The notes under the pieces were generated by a model. That model had not been told where the DNA came from and ran no database searches. It saw only the letters and a list, made by a program, of their open reading frames with translations. 64,000 bases of DNA from Juglans regia (lineage: Eukaryota > Streptophyta > Magnoliopsida > Fagales > Juglandaceae). Where the stretch lies: the NCBI RefSeq assembly GCF_001411555.2, contig NC_049901.1:38348964-38412963 (forward strand). The letters run 5' to 3'. The position numbers and the translations under genes are program-made. This document shows positions 10,880 to 22,419 of the stretch, one piece after another. Positions within the stretch are counted from its first letter, which is position 1. Every line of letters starts with the position of its first letter.

Positions 10880-13807
10880 AATTAATTAGAATATAATTAT
10901 TATTAATATTAAATTGGTAGAATTATAATCAAGTCTTTTCCAGTGCTCAAGCTCGTCGTAAATATTTCTAATAATCGTTGCAATTAGTACTTTTTTGCGA
11001 TTTATAATTTGTTGCACATTCGACGAAATTAAAATGTCATTTTTGATCAATTTTAGCGATAGATAAAAATTATCGTAAAAAACTACTATTTTTGGCAATT
11101 TTTTTCTGTCGCAACTGTTAAAAAAATATACGAAAATAGCCTTTTCGTTTACTCCTAAATCGTTGAGAAAACTCAACTGCGGTAATATACATCGTTGCAA
11201 AAGGTTAGAAAATCGCCGCAAATGACTCAATATGTTCCTAGCAATTTTAAATTATTGTCCTCATTGTGTATTTTCAGCGGGTAATTGTTGCTGAACAAGA
11301 CTATTTGTGACGATTAAGTATCGCCGCAAATAACTAAAATTGTCGAAAAACTTAATTGTGGCGAAATTTACTCGCCACAAAAGAGTTTTGCAGAAAAAAA
11401 AAATGCACAAAAACAGAATCTACAAAAAAAATATAATCCACATCTAAATTATATGTTTTTGCTCAAAAAAGCAATTACACAAGTGGAAAGCACCAAACCA
11501 GACTTACAAATGATCTAAAAACCAATAACAAGTGTCAACCAGTAGGTAAAATATTTGAGTGTAAAAAATGAATAATGTTGTTCATGGCATCAAACCGATC
11601 CGACCCGACCTGAACAAAATGAAATCGGGTCGAACCGTACGACCCGACAGACCCATCTTCATTTTTGCAGGAGTTTCGACTCTGACTCGGCGAGGTAAAA
11701 CTCGAACTCGTCCGAGGTGTAGACTGGGTTGAGTGCCGCAACGGTGGCCCTGGTTCTTATCACAGCCATAAACATTATAACAAACTGTAATTACAAGAGC
11801 AAATAAACAAATTACTCTAAAATAATCTTCTATATGCAATAAATATATAGTAAAATAAAAACGAAGAAACTCATTTAGGTACCCAAGTGGGTTGATGAGA
11901 AGAGTTATCACAAACCTCTTCCAAATGGGTCGCTTTAAAAAAAACATCAAAATGCAATCTTTTCTTAGGTTTTAAATTGTGATGGTACTGCACAAAATAA
12001 ATTATTACCAACTCTTCAAAACCATATTCAACCCACTTCTATCTTCTTCCTACTCTCCAATCCCATGCTCCTCGCTCGCCTGCAAAACCCGTATTGTTAT
12101 GACCATGGCAATGAAGATAAGAATAGTAGTTGTCGAGGAATGAAGAAGAAGCAAGCTGTGCAGCATCGTTCACTAGATGGAGAAGAAGCAAACTAGGCGG
12201 CGTCGTACCAAGACCCTACTCTTACGGTCCTACTTGTATCCTGTGACCCGAATAAGCTTTGCGCGTGGTCTCCTACGCAGACACCTCGTCCAATGAAGGC
12301 AACCTCGCTTACGAATTAATCGGCTAGTTAGAGATGGGAGGTAGGGTTCTCATCCGAATTTGGGAGGCTAGGGTTTGAGAACTGAAGATAAGTATTCTTT
12401 ATAGTTGGACGGGTTGACACCCAAAACACAGACCCGCTACTTAGTCGGGTTGGAGATCTGAAAAGATGGCACCCGATAAAAGTCGGGTCGGGTCGAGTCT
12501 ATAAAAGCATTTGTAATAATCTAAATATAAATGTAATATAAATTACTAATTAGTACTTTCAAGGTTGGATTTGTTGTTAGTTTTGACTCCTCACATTCTA
12601 CTCAGATTAATTGAGCCCCTATTTCATCAATAAAATACAAATTTACTATTTGCAAATAGCCCATTATATAGAATGTGAGGAGGGAGGAAACAACCACTTA
12701 GAATCCCGTAGCACTAGAAGAATACCGCAACTTTAAAGCCATAATGACACTATTGGATTAGAGCCGATATAAAAAACAAAGAAGGGGAAAAACCAACAGC
12801 TCGAGAAAAGCAGCCAACAAAATGCATAGTGTAGAAGCCAAACAACTAGTGAACACAAATAAGCGAATGACAACAACCCACAATATAAACTTGGGCAAAA
12901 TAAAGAGAATGGTGACAATTTATTCCTAAACAAAAGAAAATAAAAGAAAAGAAAAAGATAGAGAGACATCCAGAGCGTGTTTGTATCGCTTGACCTTGTG
13001 TGGAGGAGAAGGGGGCTTCGACGGAGGACTGGCGACGGCGTGGAGGTGTGGGTGGTGGCGAACGGCACCCTTAGCGGCGGTGATGTAGAGAAATATGAGA
13101 GAGAGAGAGAGAGAGAGAGGTGAGGCCAGATCCAGAGGAAAAAGGAAAGAGATCGACTAGGGGCTAGGGCGAGAAGGAGGGGGGTGGCCGTCGAGGTGAG
13201 GTGGTAGTGGCATGGTGGGGTTGTGCACGGCGAAGGCTTGAGGGAGAAGAGGGATTGAAGAGAGAGGGGGGAGGTGGGGGAGATGGGAAGGAAATGACCA
13301 ATTGAAAACGAGCGGGTGAATTAAACTTTATTAGTTTTTTGTAGCGACATAATATCGCCGCAATTAATAAAAACATCGCCTCAAATATCAATTCCTCATT
13401 TTCAGCAAAACAAAAATTGTTGGCACTCCTCATTTGTAGCTACAAAAATTTGCCGCAAATAGTCTTGTACAGTGTCTCCTATAATTTGTAAAAGGCTATT
13501 TTCGGCGCTTCACATATCGCCACTAATAAACATTAATTAACCACAAAATTCCTATTGTAGCTATAATTTTCGCCACAATAAATACTTTTTGCAGCGCTTT
13601 TTCTATTCGATGGAAATAAATGCTGCTACAGTGACATTAGTTCTTTGCGGTGAAAAAAGTCGCCGCAAAAACTTAATATTGAATTCTCCCTCCGAATTTT
13701 CCAAATTCAGGTTGGAATTCAGCGGTGAATTTAAAATTCTAACTGCGACGATTTTTTTTTGCAACGATCTACAAAATCTCTAGAAAAGAACTTTTTTTCT
13801 TGTAGTG
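10880..13807. mobile_element. CACTA-like (En/Spm) non-autonomous element
   Basis: The right terminus, in reverse complement, is CACTACAAGAAAAAAAG, the canonical CACTA tip. Both subterminal zones (about 10950-11400 and 13330-13780) are studded with TCGCCGCAAATA-type words in both orientations, the arrangement that binds CACTA transposase accessory proteins in known elements. The left tip is not clear; a degenerate candidate is CAGTGCTCAAG near 10942. No transposase frame remains. A GC-richer block at 12960-13320, with a GA repeat at about 13097-13120, looks like a transcribed leader. A second element sits inside. Confidence 0.7.
11590..12510. mobile_element. Nested element with CGGGTCGGGTCG subterminal words
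   Basis: The left part carries CCGACCCGACC and CGGGTCGAACC, the right part GTCGGGTCGGGTCGAGTC, with a gene-like GC-richer centre at 12030-12380 that includes GGCTAGGGTTTGAG. The layout matches the hAT-like elements in this window but uses another word. Terminal repeats and target duplication are not resolved. Confidence 0.45.
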
Positions 13808-14930
13808 AGAAAATTAAATTTTAATTCTTTTTCATTTGTTTCTATGGTCGGATACTAATTAATATTTTATTCCAAGATTTTATTGGTGAAATTGCTTTCA
13901 ATTGAGCATACTAGAGCTGGAACTTGTCTATATGAGATGATCAAACAGTCTTGCTTGCCATATGAACAATGCAACTTCACTCTATCTGAACCCTACGGCC
14001 TCCAAGAAGATCAAGAAGAAGAATACAATGACTTACAACTAAAAATCTTGATTCAACTAAAAGAATCTAAAAAAAGACATATTTCTTTAAATGCTTGATC
14101 AGGACAACAGATGACCTGATTTTTCATATTGACACACATACACATGCGTACAATACTACTACTGATGTTATATATCAGATATATAACATAAAAATGTATC
14201 CGTGGTTTGATTTTTTTCCCATAATTGTAACGAATATTATTCAGTAAGTAGTATGCTTGCACACTAACTTGTAAGTAGCATAACTCGTCAAGGCGACATA
14301 CAAGATAATGAAAACATATGCTCCATCACATGTACAATGGAAAACCCATATGGGGGGGCCTAAGAAATGGAGTGGTTATCAAACGCGGTAGAAATGAGGG
14401 AGCAGGACCACAACCCTTGATGCTTACAGTCTAACTAGTTCGCCATGACTGCACTGCACTGTCCATATATATAGCATAGCATTTACATGCTTATTGCAGG
14501 TAGTTGGCCTTTTCCATCATGAAAATCCATGGGTGTAAGTTAATGTTAGCTGGGGACACTTTTGGGCCTACCCAGTTCTCGTGTTTTTAAGTGTGAGTGC
14601 CCTACCAAGATTTGTTGAATTGGATTAATCAGCCAGGCTTTTTATGGGGCTTTAAAAGTTGGGAATGAGAACTGGACCCAGATTAATTTCATCACTCCCT
14701 CCTCCACATATCTATAGTTAAAACACCAAAATATCCCTCACTGTGAAACTCTGATTGATTCAGTTCTTGTCTTGCATCTTGGTGTACGGTGCGTTTTTTT
14801 GGTTGGGGGACCCCTAAGACCAAACAATTATACTAAGAAGCTGGCCACATGATTGTCCATGTCCTAAAGCAATAATACATGTTTGATTTTGCCTGTCCAT
14901 CAAGGCCAATATTGGACAGCACGTATATCA
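13808..14930. other. Spacer, no gene recognised
   Basis: A short open frame at 13883-14098 (plus) is acidic and Leu-rich, but I do not recognise it and it has no splice or homology support. The rest has moderate base composition without repeats or conserved protein words. It is the original flank of the Gypsy LTR that starts at 14931. Confidence 0.4.
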
Positions 14931-15674
14931 TGTAACACTTAGGTCTAGCACCAAGCCCGTGAACCTTTAATTTATTGAGATGAATATTTATAGGAAGTTC
15001 ATTTGAAATTTGACGAGTAATTTTTGAATAACACGGGCTCAAAATTTATTTTGGAGGAATATTGAATTATTGAGCTTAAAATGGATTTAAATGATCATAT
15101 TGGATAAGCCCACGAGCTACAATTCTCTAGGTTAACTGAAAATATATTAATTTCGGCCCGTATGTTCAAAAATTATTTTAAGAACCATTAAGGTTTAGGA
15201 AATTATTATTGAGATGGTATTAATGGGCTGAATCTTTTAGGAAGCCCGAAGGAACAAAAACCCGTGTAGGTGGTCAAGACTTAAGCCAGATTTGTGATTT
15301 TCCATCCCATGTAAAAAGCACGCACACAAAATTTCCTCTCTCACTAGGGTTTTTAGTTGCCTATAAATATACACATAAATGCATGTAGTCACGTACAGGC
15401 CCCATGCACCTTCATCTTCTTCCTCTAGAGCCTAGGGCTGCCGCCACACACAATTCCCCACACAAAATTTCATCCCCAAGCCACTCAGTCTTCACGGTTT
15501 CGTTCATCTAGGCCATGCCCAACTACTCAGCCACCGTCGCATTGGAGCGAGAAGAAGAAGTCCAGTCCAATTGGCAGCATTTTTGTAGCTTGGGTCACCA
15601 TATGCCAGCCTCGGTTTGGAGGAGAACCGTCTATGGCTGCTGGGAATCCCACCGTGAGCCTCTGCCTCCACCAA

Positions 15675-16412
15675 TGTAGAATACAAGATAACTAGAAGAT
15701 TGGAAAACCTCTGTTTTCATTACTATGAACGTATACATTGTCGTGTTTATATAAGATGCTGGTATAACATAATTTCTAATCTATTGCTTCTGTTCTAGTT
15801 GTCGTTGAGTATTAAAATTCAAAATACTTAATTACAACCACTAACTTAAAAGTTATAATTCAAATATAGGATAACCATATCCTACTCCTACGTTGTAGGA
15901 ACTACTTCAGCAAGTGTTGAGTCTGTCGAGAGTTGTTCGTCAATACGCTCCCTCAATCTCAGGAGAATATCTTGGACATTGAGATTGGAAGACAGCAATC
16001 TAAATCGAGTAGCTGCTAGCAGTTTGGTGAGGAGATCCGCTAGTTGATCTCGGCTAGAGATGAATCGAACTAGGAGTTTTTATTTGCGACAAGATCACGT
16101 ACGAAGCAATCTGCTTTGTTCGTGCGTGAAATACAGGGTTTGCAGTCAGATAATAAGCCCCAATATTGTCGCACCACAACACTAGTGGATTAACCATCTT
16201 AAGTCCAAGTTCCAACGTGAGAGATTGTAACCACAAAAGTTTGGCAGTAGCGTTTGCAAGAGCTTTGTACTTTGCTTCAGTACTGCTTCTTGCCACTGTG
16301 TTCTGCTGTTTGCAGCTCCAAGAGATTGGAATCTGTCCAAGGAAGATGCAGTAAGCACCCACCGATTGTCCCTAGTTGTAAACACCAACCACAGAAGCCC
16401 AGTTTCCTCCAT
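15675..16412 (-). mobile_element. Truncated Ty1/Copia element: RNase H end plus 3' LTR
   Basis: Reading on the minus strand from about 16365: GAYCIFLGQIPISW, ARSSTEAKYKALANATAKLL, LVLWCDNIGAYYLTANPVFH, then ADLLTKLLAATRFRLLSSN. This is the C-terminal Copia RNase H with its conserved STEAEYRAL and WCDN words, slightly decayed. A purine tract TTGAGGGAGCG precedes a 271-base LTR (15675-15945) that ends ..TTCTACA. The 5' LTR, gag, integrase and reverse transcriptase are missing. It sits inside the solo Gypsy LTR. Confidence 0.75.
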
Positions 16413-17693
16413 GCATCAACCCCAGCGGCATGCCCTGTTTTAATCACCTAAGAACAGAGCAAGTGCCCCCTCCCACTGTGCACTATTGCAGCACCACCAT
16501 CAAAAGTTTCCACGTTGCTGAGTGTTTAATGGGGAGACAGATGAACCATCATAGCCCTCACCTCTACATCTCACTCTTGGTAGCCACACGGACTGACCGA
16601 CATCAAGCTCTCTCTCCACGTTCTCCCTCTCTCACGTTTATCTCCCTTTAGCTCGTCGTGACTCTCTCTCAAGCTCTTGTTGACCCTTCTCTCTCCCTCG
16701 GTAAGATTCTCTCTCTCTCTACCTCTCCGTTAGTACAACACATCACACAGTTATTATTCTCTTCAATGTTACACCGAATAGAACATTCAAATTAAGTTGG
16801 TTTTTTTTCCCCTTGTTGGGCCGATTTTGATGGCACATGGGTTTATTTATAAGTTTAGCTGGTGATGTTAACGGGATTTCAGTAATGTTCATGGGTTTAA
16901 TGAGGAGTATCAAGTTATGAAAGGTGAGACTATTTTAGAAAAATTGACGAAATATCGAGAAATTAAAGTTGGACACATAAATACTAGATTTATAACTTTA
17001 ATGTCATTATTATGGAGTTAATATGATTTTAGGAATTAATCGTGTAATTATTTGGAGAATGTATATAAAAATCAAAGTATTTTGGGTAGTGACAATATTT
17101 TACGATTTCTAGAATTTTTAGATATTAAGAAAATATAAATTTTTTTTTTATTTCTCAGATTTTAATTACAAAGTTTGAGTTCAATTAAAAATTTACGTAA
17201 GTTATGCGACTATTTTGTAGGTGATGATTGATGTCCACTTGGCACTATTGTGAGAAAGTTAAAAAAAAAAGGTTAAAACTCCATGTAAGCGGGGTTTTTA
17301 TACTAGACTTTACATAAAAGAAATTACTGAGGTTGATTTTATGAAAATGTGTATGATATGTTTTGAAAAGAAATGTGAAAACAATCTCAGTCATATATTC
17401 TGCATTACTCATGAAACTCTGTATAAAAATGAAGTATTTTCTGTAATGACTGGTGTAGACATGGGCTTCTTTTTGGCATTATGTTTCTGAACTATGAAAA
17501 AAAGAGCGAATATTAAAATTGAAAATTTGTGCATGTGATCCAAAAATGTTCTAAATCTGTTTTTGAATATGTTAATGATTTGAGTATGTTCAATACTCTG
17601 CTTTGATATGATGTGGTCTCTGAAAACTTTTGATATGACTTTCTGTTTCTGTATATGATTTTGTTTTATTCCTGATCTGTTCTGTTAAGGCCC

Positions 17694-17880
17694 ACCATAG
17701 GTATAATAGTGGTATACGGCCTAACCACAAGTGATAATAGTAGTATACGGCCCAATCACGGGTGGTAAAAGTGACGTACGGCCCAGCACGAGTGATAATA
17801 GTGGCATATGACTCAGGCACTGATGATAATAGTGATATACAATCTCGCCACAAGTATAATGGTGGTTTATAACTCTACCA
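17694..17880. repeat. 31-bp tandem repeat inside the Gypsy LTR
   Basis: About six degenerate copies of a 30-31-base unit, for example GTATACGGCCTAACCACAAG followed by TGATAATAGTA. The equivalent place in the sister LTR at 26882 lacks the array, so it expanded in this copy or was lost from the other. Confidence 0.75.
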
Positions 17881-18539
17881 TGTGGGTTAAACATGGTCTA
17901 TGTCCCAATGTGATGCTCTGATATGATATGAAGATGATATCTCAGATTATGTTATACCAAAAAATGTTTGAATAAGAATGTTTCTGAAAGTTTCGCTCTG
18001 ATATTTTGATAACATGTTTTGATTCTGTATTCTAAAAGCAAATATTCTGATTCTGCACTCTAAATATAAATGTTTTGTTTTGCATTCTGAACTCTGTAAA
18101 TGTTTATGTTTACATACTAGTATATGTTCTTTGCTTACTGAGTTATTGATAACTCATCCCTTATCTTCACAATATTGTTCAGATAATGTTGATGGTTCAT
18201 CTGGAAATCAAGAGTATGAAGCTTGAGAAAGATTAGATGATCGTAGAGAGATAAGTGCCAAATGGTACACGTAGTTATTGGAGAGTCATATTGAGTAGAT
18301 TTATTATTTTATGTGGCTTGAGTATTTTGAAACGTGGATATTTTTGAGTTTTTATGGAGATTTTTAGTTTGTTTTGTTGAGGTTTTTCTTTGGTGCCCCT
18401 TGTGGAGGAACATAACTATTTGGTTGAAACAAGTATATTTATATTTTATGGATTTATTGGAGGATATATACTTGTGTTATAAAGATGAACTTAAGTGACA
18501 GGAGCTAACTCTCTAGACCTTCAGGACCGGGGCGTTGCA

Positions 18540-21460
18540 AATATAGTCCCAGAAGTCCTTTTCTACAATGACCTGCATAGCCATTGCAGAACCTCTTTGG
18601 CTGCCCTTACCAAACTTTGGGAATAAAGAGTCTAATAATTTTGTTCAAAGCAGGATGTTAGGTGTCCAGGGTGATCCCTTTAACTGCAGCAATGACTGTA
18701 TGTAGGGGTGTCAAATCGTGTTAACTGGTCGTGTTCGTGCGTGCCAAGACAAGTACATTATACTTAATGGGTCAACCCGAACACGACTCGTTAAGGATTT
18801 CGTGTCAAAATCTCAAACCCTAACACGACCCATTAAGATAACAAGTTGACACGACATAACCTATTAGAATAAATTGACATGGTATGACACGACATGACAC
18901 GATAAGACTCGTTTCAACCCGTTTACGTTAATGGGTTGAATAGACCCGTTAGTGATCCGTTTGACCTGATTGATTTTATATAAATATTAAAATATAAATA
19001 ACATATATAAAAAATAAAAAACTAACTACAAGTCTAAATTATAATTCAAACAATAAAAATTACCAACATTAAAATCTTAACATTACCAAATATGATAAAC
19101 ACACAAATATGATCCACACACATTGTAATAATATTAAAATTACATCCCAAATATAATAAACAAAACACACACTGTAAACATATTAATGTTACAATCTCAA
19201 ATTGGCAAATATGATAAAAACACAGATCTAAACAAATTTAGAATTTGAAGAAGGAAGTAGAGCGTCCTCTTTGCTCTTGTTGTTCTCTAACTCCATCACA
19301 TCTTCGGCTAACTCGTTCAATTTAACTTCTTACAACTCAAAATTTCTGCATACCTTGAGATTTTTTTATCTTTCAAGCCCAAGTTAAAGAGGAAAATCAA
19401 TTATTAAGGATCTGAAACTCAAGATTTCTAGACAACAAAATGAGAAGAGAGTCAAAGACCATTAAACAACATTGATGCTTATGAGTTCTGAAATGAGAAA
19501 CAGAGAAGACAATGACATGTATAGTCAGTGAAGACAATAGCATGCATTTTACTCCTAACACTTTTGTTAGTGGATGCAATATATAAGAGAATACACTTAA
19601 ATAAATGTTCTTGGAAGGAAGCGTTCTTATCAAACAAAAATATAGTTATGAAAAAACCAAAAGTAGCCAACATATACTTCTTTTCTGATGCATATGACTT
19701 TTTCATGTAGGATCACCACTTCATCTATTTGAATTATTGAGGTATTACATTAAAATACAGCCTTTCTCATTATATAGTCCACAAGCCATATAATAATACG
19801 TGATTTAGGTGTATCATTAATTAATGAGACTAACACACAAAAGATCTAAAACACATGTTTAATTGAAACTTAGTTTAACCATGGAAGTGATGATGTCTAA
19901 TTTATTTGTTGGTATATGATCTTAAAGTAAAGTGAAGTGGACCACACAATGAATTATTATTCTTAGAATTACTATCAACTAACTGAATACCTCACAAATA
20001 GTATTGATAACATCTAGATAGTATTGAACTCAAATGTGATATGTAGATTACTTTGACCAATATCTTTAATATATAATTATTAGGAAAAAGTATAATTAAC
20101 AGTAATTGGGCTTACTCTGTTAGAGAGGGAAACTTCTCTTTGAATTTACAAGAATTGGGTTCGCTCTCTTGGCCTTTGGATAGCCATTAAGAAGGAGATC
20201 TAAGGTGTTTTTCAAGAGCATTTAGATTTTTCATTTTCTTCCTGCCCTTCATGAGTTATCTTAATTTTCCTTTTCAAATTTGGGGCAATATTAATGACCC
20301 ATATTCAGTTGCAGGAATTTCTATTAATGACAAGTGATGTTATATATCTTGGTGCAACATGAGATCTAGTTTTTTAGAATAATGGTTGGGGTTGGGAAAT
20401 TTGAGGATTTACACAGCAAAGTCCCCACTAACAAATCAAAAGAATCCGACTTCAAGAAGTCTTGAACTCAATTTTAGAGAATATATGAAGCTTAGCGATC
20501 AACTGCAACTTTCTTGTGGTTGCAAATGGAGAACCGGATTCCCAATACTCAATGTCAACTAAGGCAACAACCTCAAATGGAGAAAATAAACAGCTTATGC
20601 ATAATCGACTATCGAGCACAGAAGAACAACTTATGCGGGACCAAACAAATTATTTTCTAGAAAACCAAACAAATCTTACAGAAAAATTAAGAAGAAGAGA
20701 AGAACGAACCTGCTGAGTGAATGACAGCTATGAGAGACTTAGAGATGGCCTATGATGCCATGAGACTGCTGAGCAAATGACGGTTGAACGGTGAGGCTGC
20801 GACTCGTGAGGGAGGTGACTGCGTGGCCGCGTGGGCTAGGGTTTCTTTTTTTGAGATTGACACTTTCAGAATTTGTATGGGTCTGTGTGAGCCTGAGGGA
20901 GTGTCTGTGAGCGGAGGGAGGGATATCCGTGTATCACATAGGGTTTTTTAGTTTTAAGTCTAAGGGTAAAAATGTAGTTTTTTAGCTTTTTAAGTATAAG
21001 GGTAAAAAGTATAAGGGATATCCATGTATCACTTAGGGTCATAAAAGGTCATAACAGGTTGACCCGTTAGTGACCCTTTAAGCAATCGTGTCTTAACGGG
21101 TTCACCCATTTTGACTTGAACCTGTTAAAACTAAACCCAAACCTACTATTATCGTGTCATGTTCGTGTTGGGTTAACGAGTCATGTCATATATTGCCACC
21201 CCTAGCTGTATGTGCACTCCACTTGCAGCCCAAGTATGGATAGAAGAGTGATGGTCAAGTAACATGTCATGATGTTGAAGTTCCAGGCACGGTTGTTGTC
21301 AGACCAGACCAGAAGCTTGACCATGCCTGGATGGTGTAATCTTCAAGGAAGGGGAATCGCAATGAGCTTGATGCTTGTGAAATGTGAGGCTATTCTTGAT
21401 TTGCTTGTGGAGACTGGGGATATGAAGCAAGAAGAAAGAGAGAAATCTAAGAATTAATCC
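18540..21460 (+). pseudogene. Alpha/beta-hydrolase pseudogene, C-terminal half (inverted)
   Basis: Plus-strand translation gives IVPEVL, a frameshift, then TMTCIAIAEPLWLPLPNFGN and NNFVQSRMLGVQG (18545-18690). After the hAT-like insertion it resumes AVCALHLQPKYG, a stop, then KSDGQVTCHDVEVPGTVVVR, PDQKLDHAWMV and CEAILDLLVETGDMKQEE. DQKLDHAWMV holds the Asp and His expected near the end of an alpha/beta-hydrolase triad. This is the direct continuation of the minus-strand half that breaks off at 24876, so the pieces belong to one gene split by inversion. Stops, a frameshift and the insertion make it non-functional. The family is known to me as a plant esterase/lipase-like alpha/beta-hydrolase; the exact orthologue is not claimed. 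Confidence 0.75.
18703..21204. mobile_element. hAT-like element with TGACCCGTT/AACGGGTCA words, inserted in the hydrolase
   Basis: Left end TAGGGGTGTCAAATCGTG; right end in reverse complement TAGGGGTGGCAATATATGAC. Flanking 8-mers ACTGTATG (18695-18702) and GCTGTATG (21205-21212) match 7 of 8. Words of the type CCCGTTAGTGACCC and ACGGGTT crowd about 250 bases inside the left end and 150 inside the right end. Near the right end, on the minus strand, GAAACCCTAGCCCACGCGG looks like a transcript leader. A minus-strand frame about 19235-19330 ends LNELAEDVMELENNKSK and more, unrecognised. No intact transposase. Confidence 0.8.
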
Positions 21461-21472
21461 ATGATCCCAAAC

Positions 21473-22018
21473 AGGAAATGTTTTAGGGAAGTATCTCTAA
21501 TTAAGTTCACCATCCTGTATCCATAACAACTATTCAGAATCAATGGCTAGTAGAGAAATCTTGCTAATTAGTTGTAGATTTGCTCTTATCGAATGACATT
21601 ATGTAAAGCTTCAAACAAAACATTGTTTTTGTGGATGAGAGTCCCAATTGAGTAATGATTACTTCCGCAAGCTTAAACTCCAGAACATTGTGGTAAACTT
21701 AAAGTTCACTGCATGATTTGTGCATTGTATCAATAGGTTAAGTGCAACAGTTATATATCATCATGTATCTAGTTGCTGAGGTTCCAATTTCAAAACTCCT
21801 TACCATTCTACAATCCAAGAATGCATGACCCAGAGTCTCACAACACGGAAATTTCAAATAATTCTTATTTTATTAAGATTGTAATTATTACTAGAGCAAT
21901 GATATTCTTTATTCTAAATCTTATCATTTTCAGTCACAAAATGACTTTATGTGTCAACCATTTAAAAGGCATCTACTTAAAATGTTTATATATATATATA
22001 TATAGACATACAAACACA
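21473..22018. other. Former 3' flank of the hydrolase pseudogene
   Basis: No coding signal. It includes a short (TA)n tract near 21990-22004. By the inversion model this is sequence that originally lay downstream of the hydrolase stop and next to the Gypsy LTR. Confidence 0.45.
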
Positions 22019-22085
22019 TGATATGTAACGCTCTAATGGAATGTCCAAACCATATGACCTATACTCTTAAAGGACTAATTAATGA

Positions 22086-22408
22086 TGTTAAAGATAACTC
22101 CTTCATTAACTAACTAGATAATGCTGATATCAATAATCATCATCTGCAACATGATGTTCCTAAAGATAAGCAACTACTTGATCATAGATAAACATTATAG
22201 CATCTGATATGTAACAACCATCACTTATCCTATTGGATGAGTTACCTCTTTAGATAGTTATCACTTGTATTTTATCCTTACAATTTGAGATCTTTGTACT
22301 TATCAGCAGCAATCTCATGTGCTGGCTATACTTGTAGTTCTATATAAATTACAATTAATACACTTTTGTTTGGTAACTTGACCAAAACATATTCCTGCAA
22401 ATCTTTCA
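22086..22408 (+). repeat. 5' LTR of the nested Copia element
   Basis: Begins TGTTAAAGATAACTCC and ends AAATCTTTCA; aligns end to end with 24174-24497. Confidence 0.88.
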
Positions 22409-22419
22409 TGGTATCAAAG

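Larger units (their letters stand above)
14931..18539 (-). mobile_element. Solo LTR of a Gypsy-type retrotransposon (TGYAACGCCC family), minus orientation
   Basis: In minus orientation it begins TGCAACGCCCCGGTCC at 18539 and ends CCTAAGTGTTACA at 14931. It is collinear with the solo LTR at 26882..30515 (shared AAGGTCTAG near the start, then AACTCAGTAAGYARAGAACA, ATATACTAGTATGTAAACAT and ACCATGTTTAACC) and with 35603..39158. Length is about 2.8 kb once the inserted Copia remnant is removed. The flanking 5-mers are TATCA (14926-14930) and AATAT (18540-18544), which do not match each other but do match, inverted, those of the TRIM at 22024; see the findings. No internal retrotransposon domain adjoins it. 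Assignment to Gypsy rather than another LTR class is inference. Confidence 0.75.

Noticed and set aside
13883..14098. 71-codon plus-strand frame as a small protein gene
   Set aside because: No family resemblance, promoter or splice support; length is expected by chance in 64 kb.
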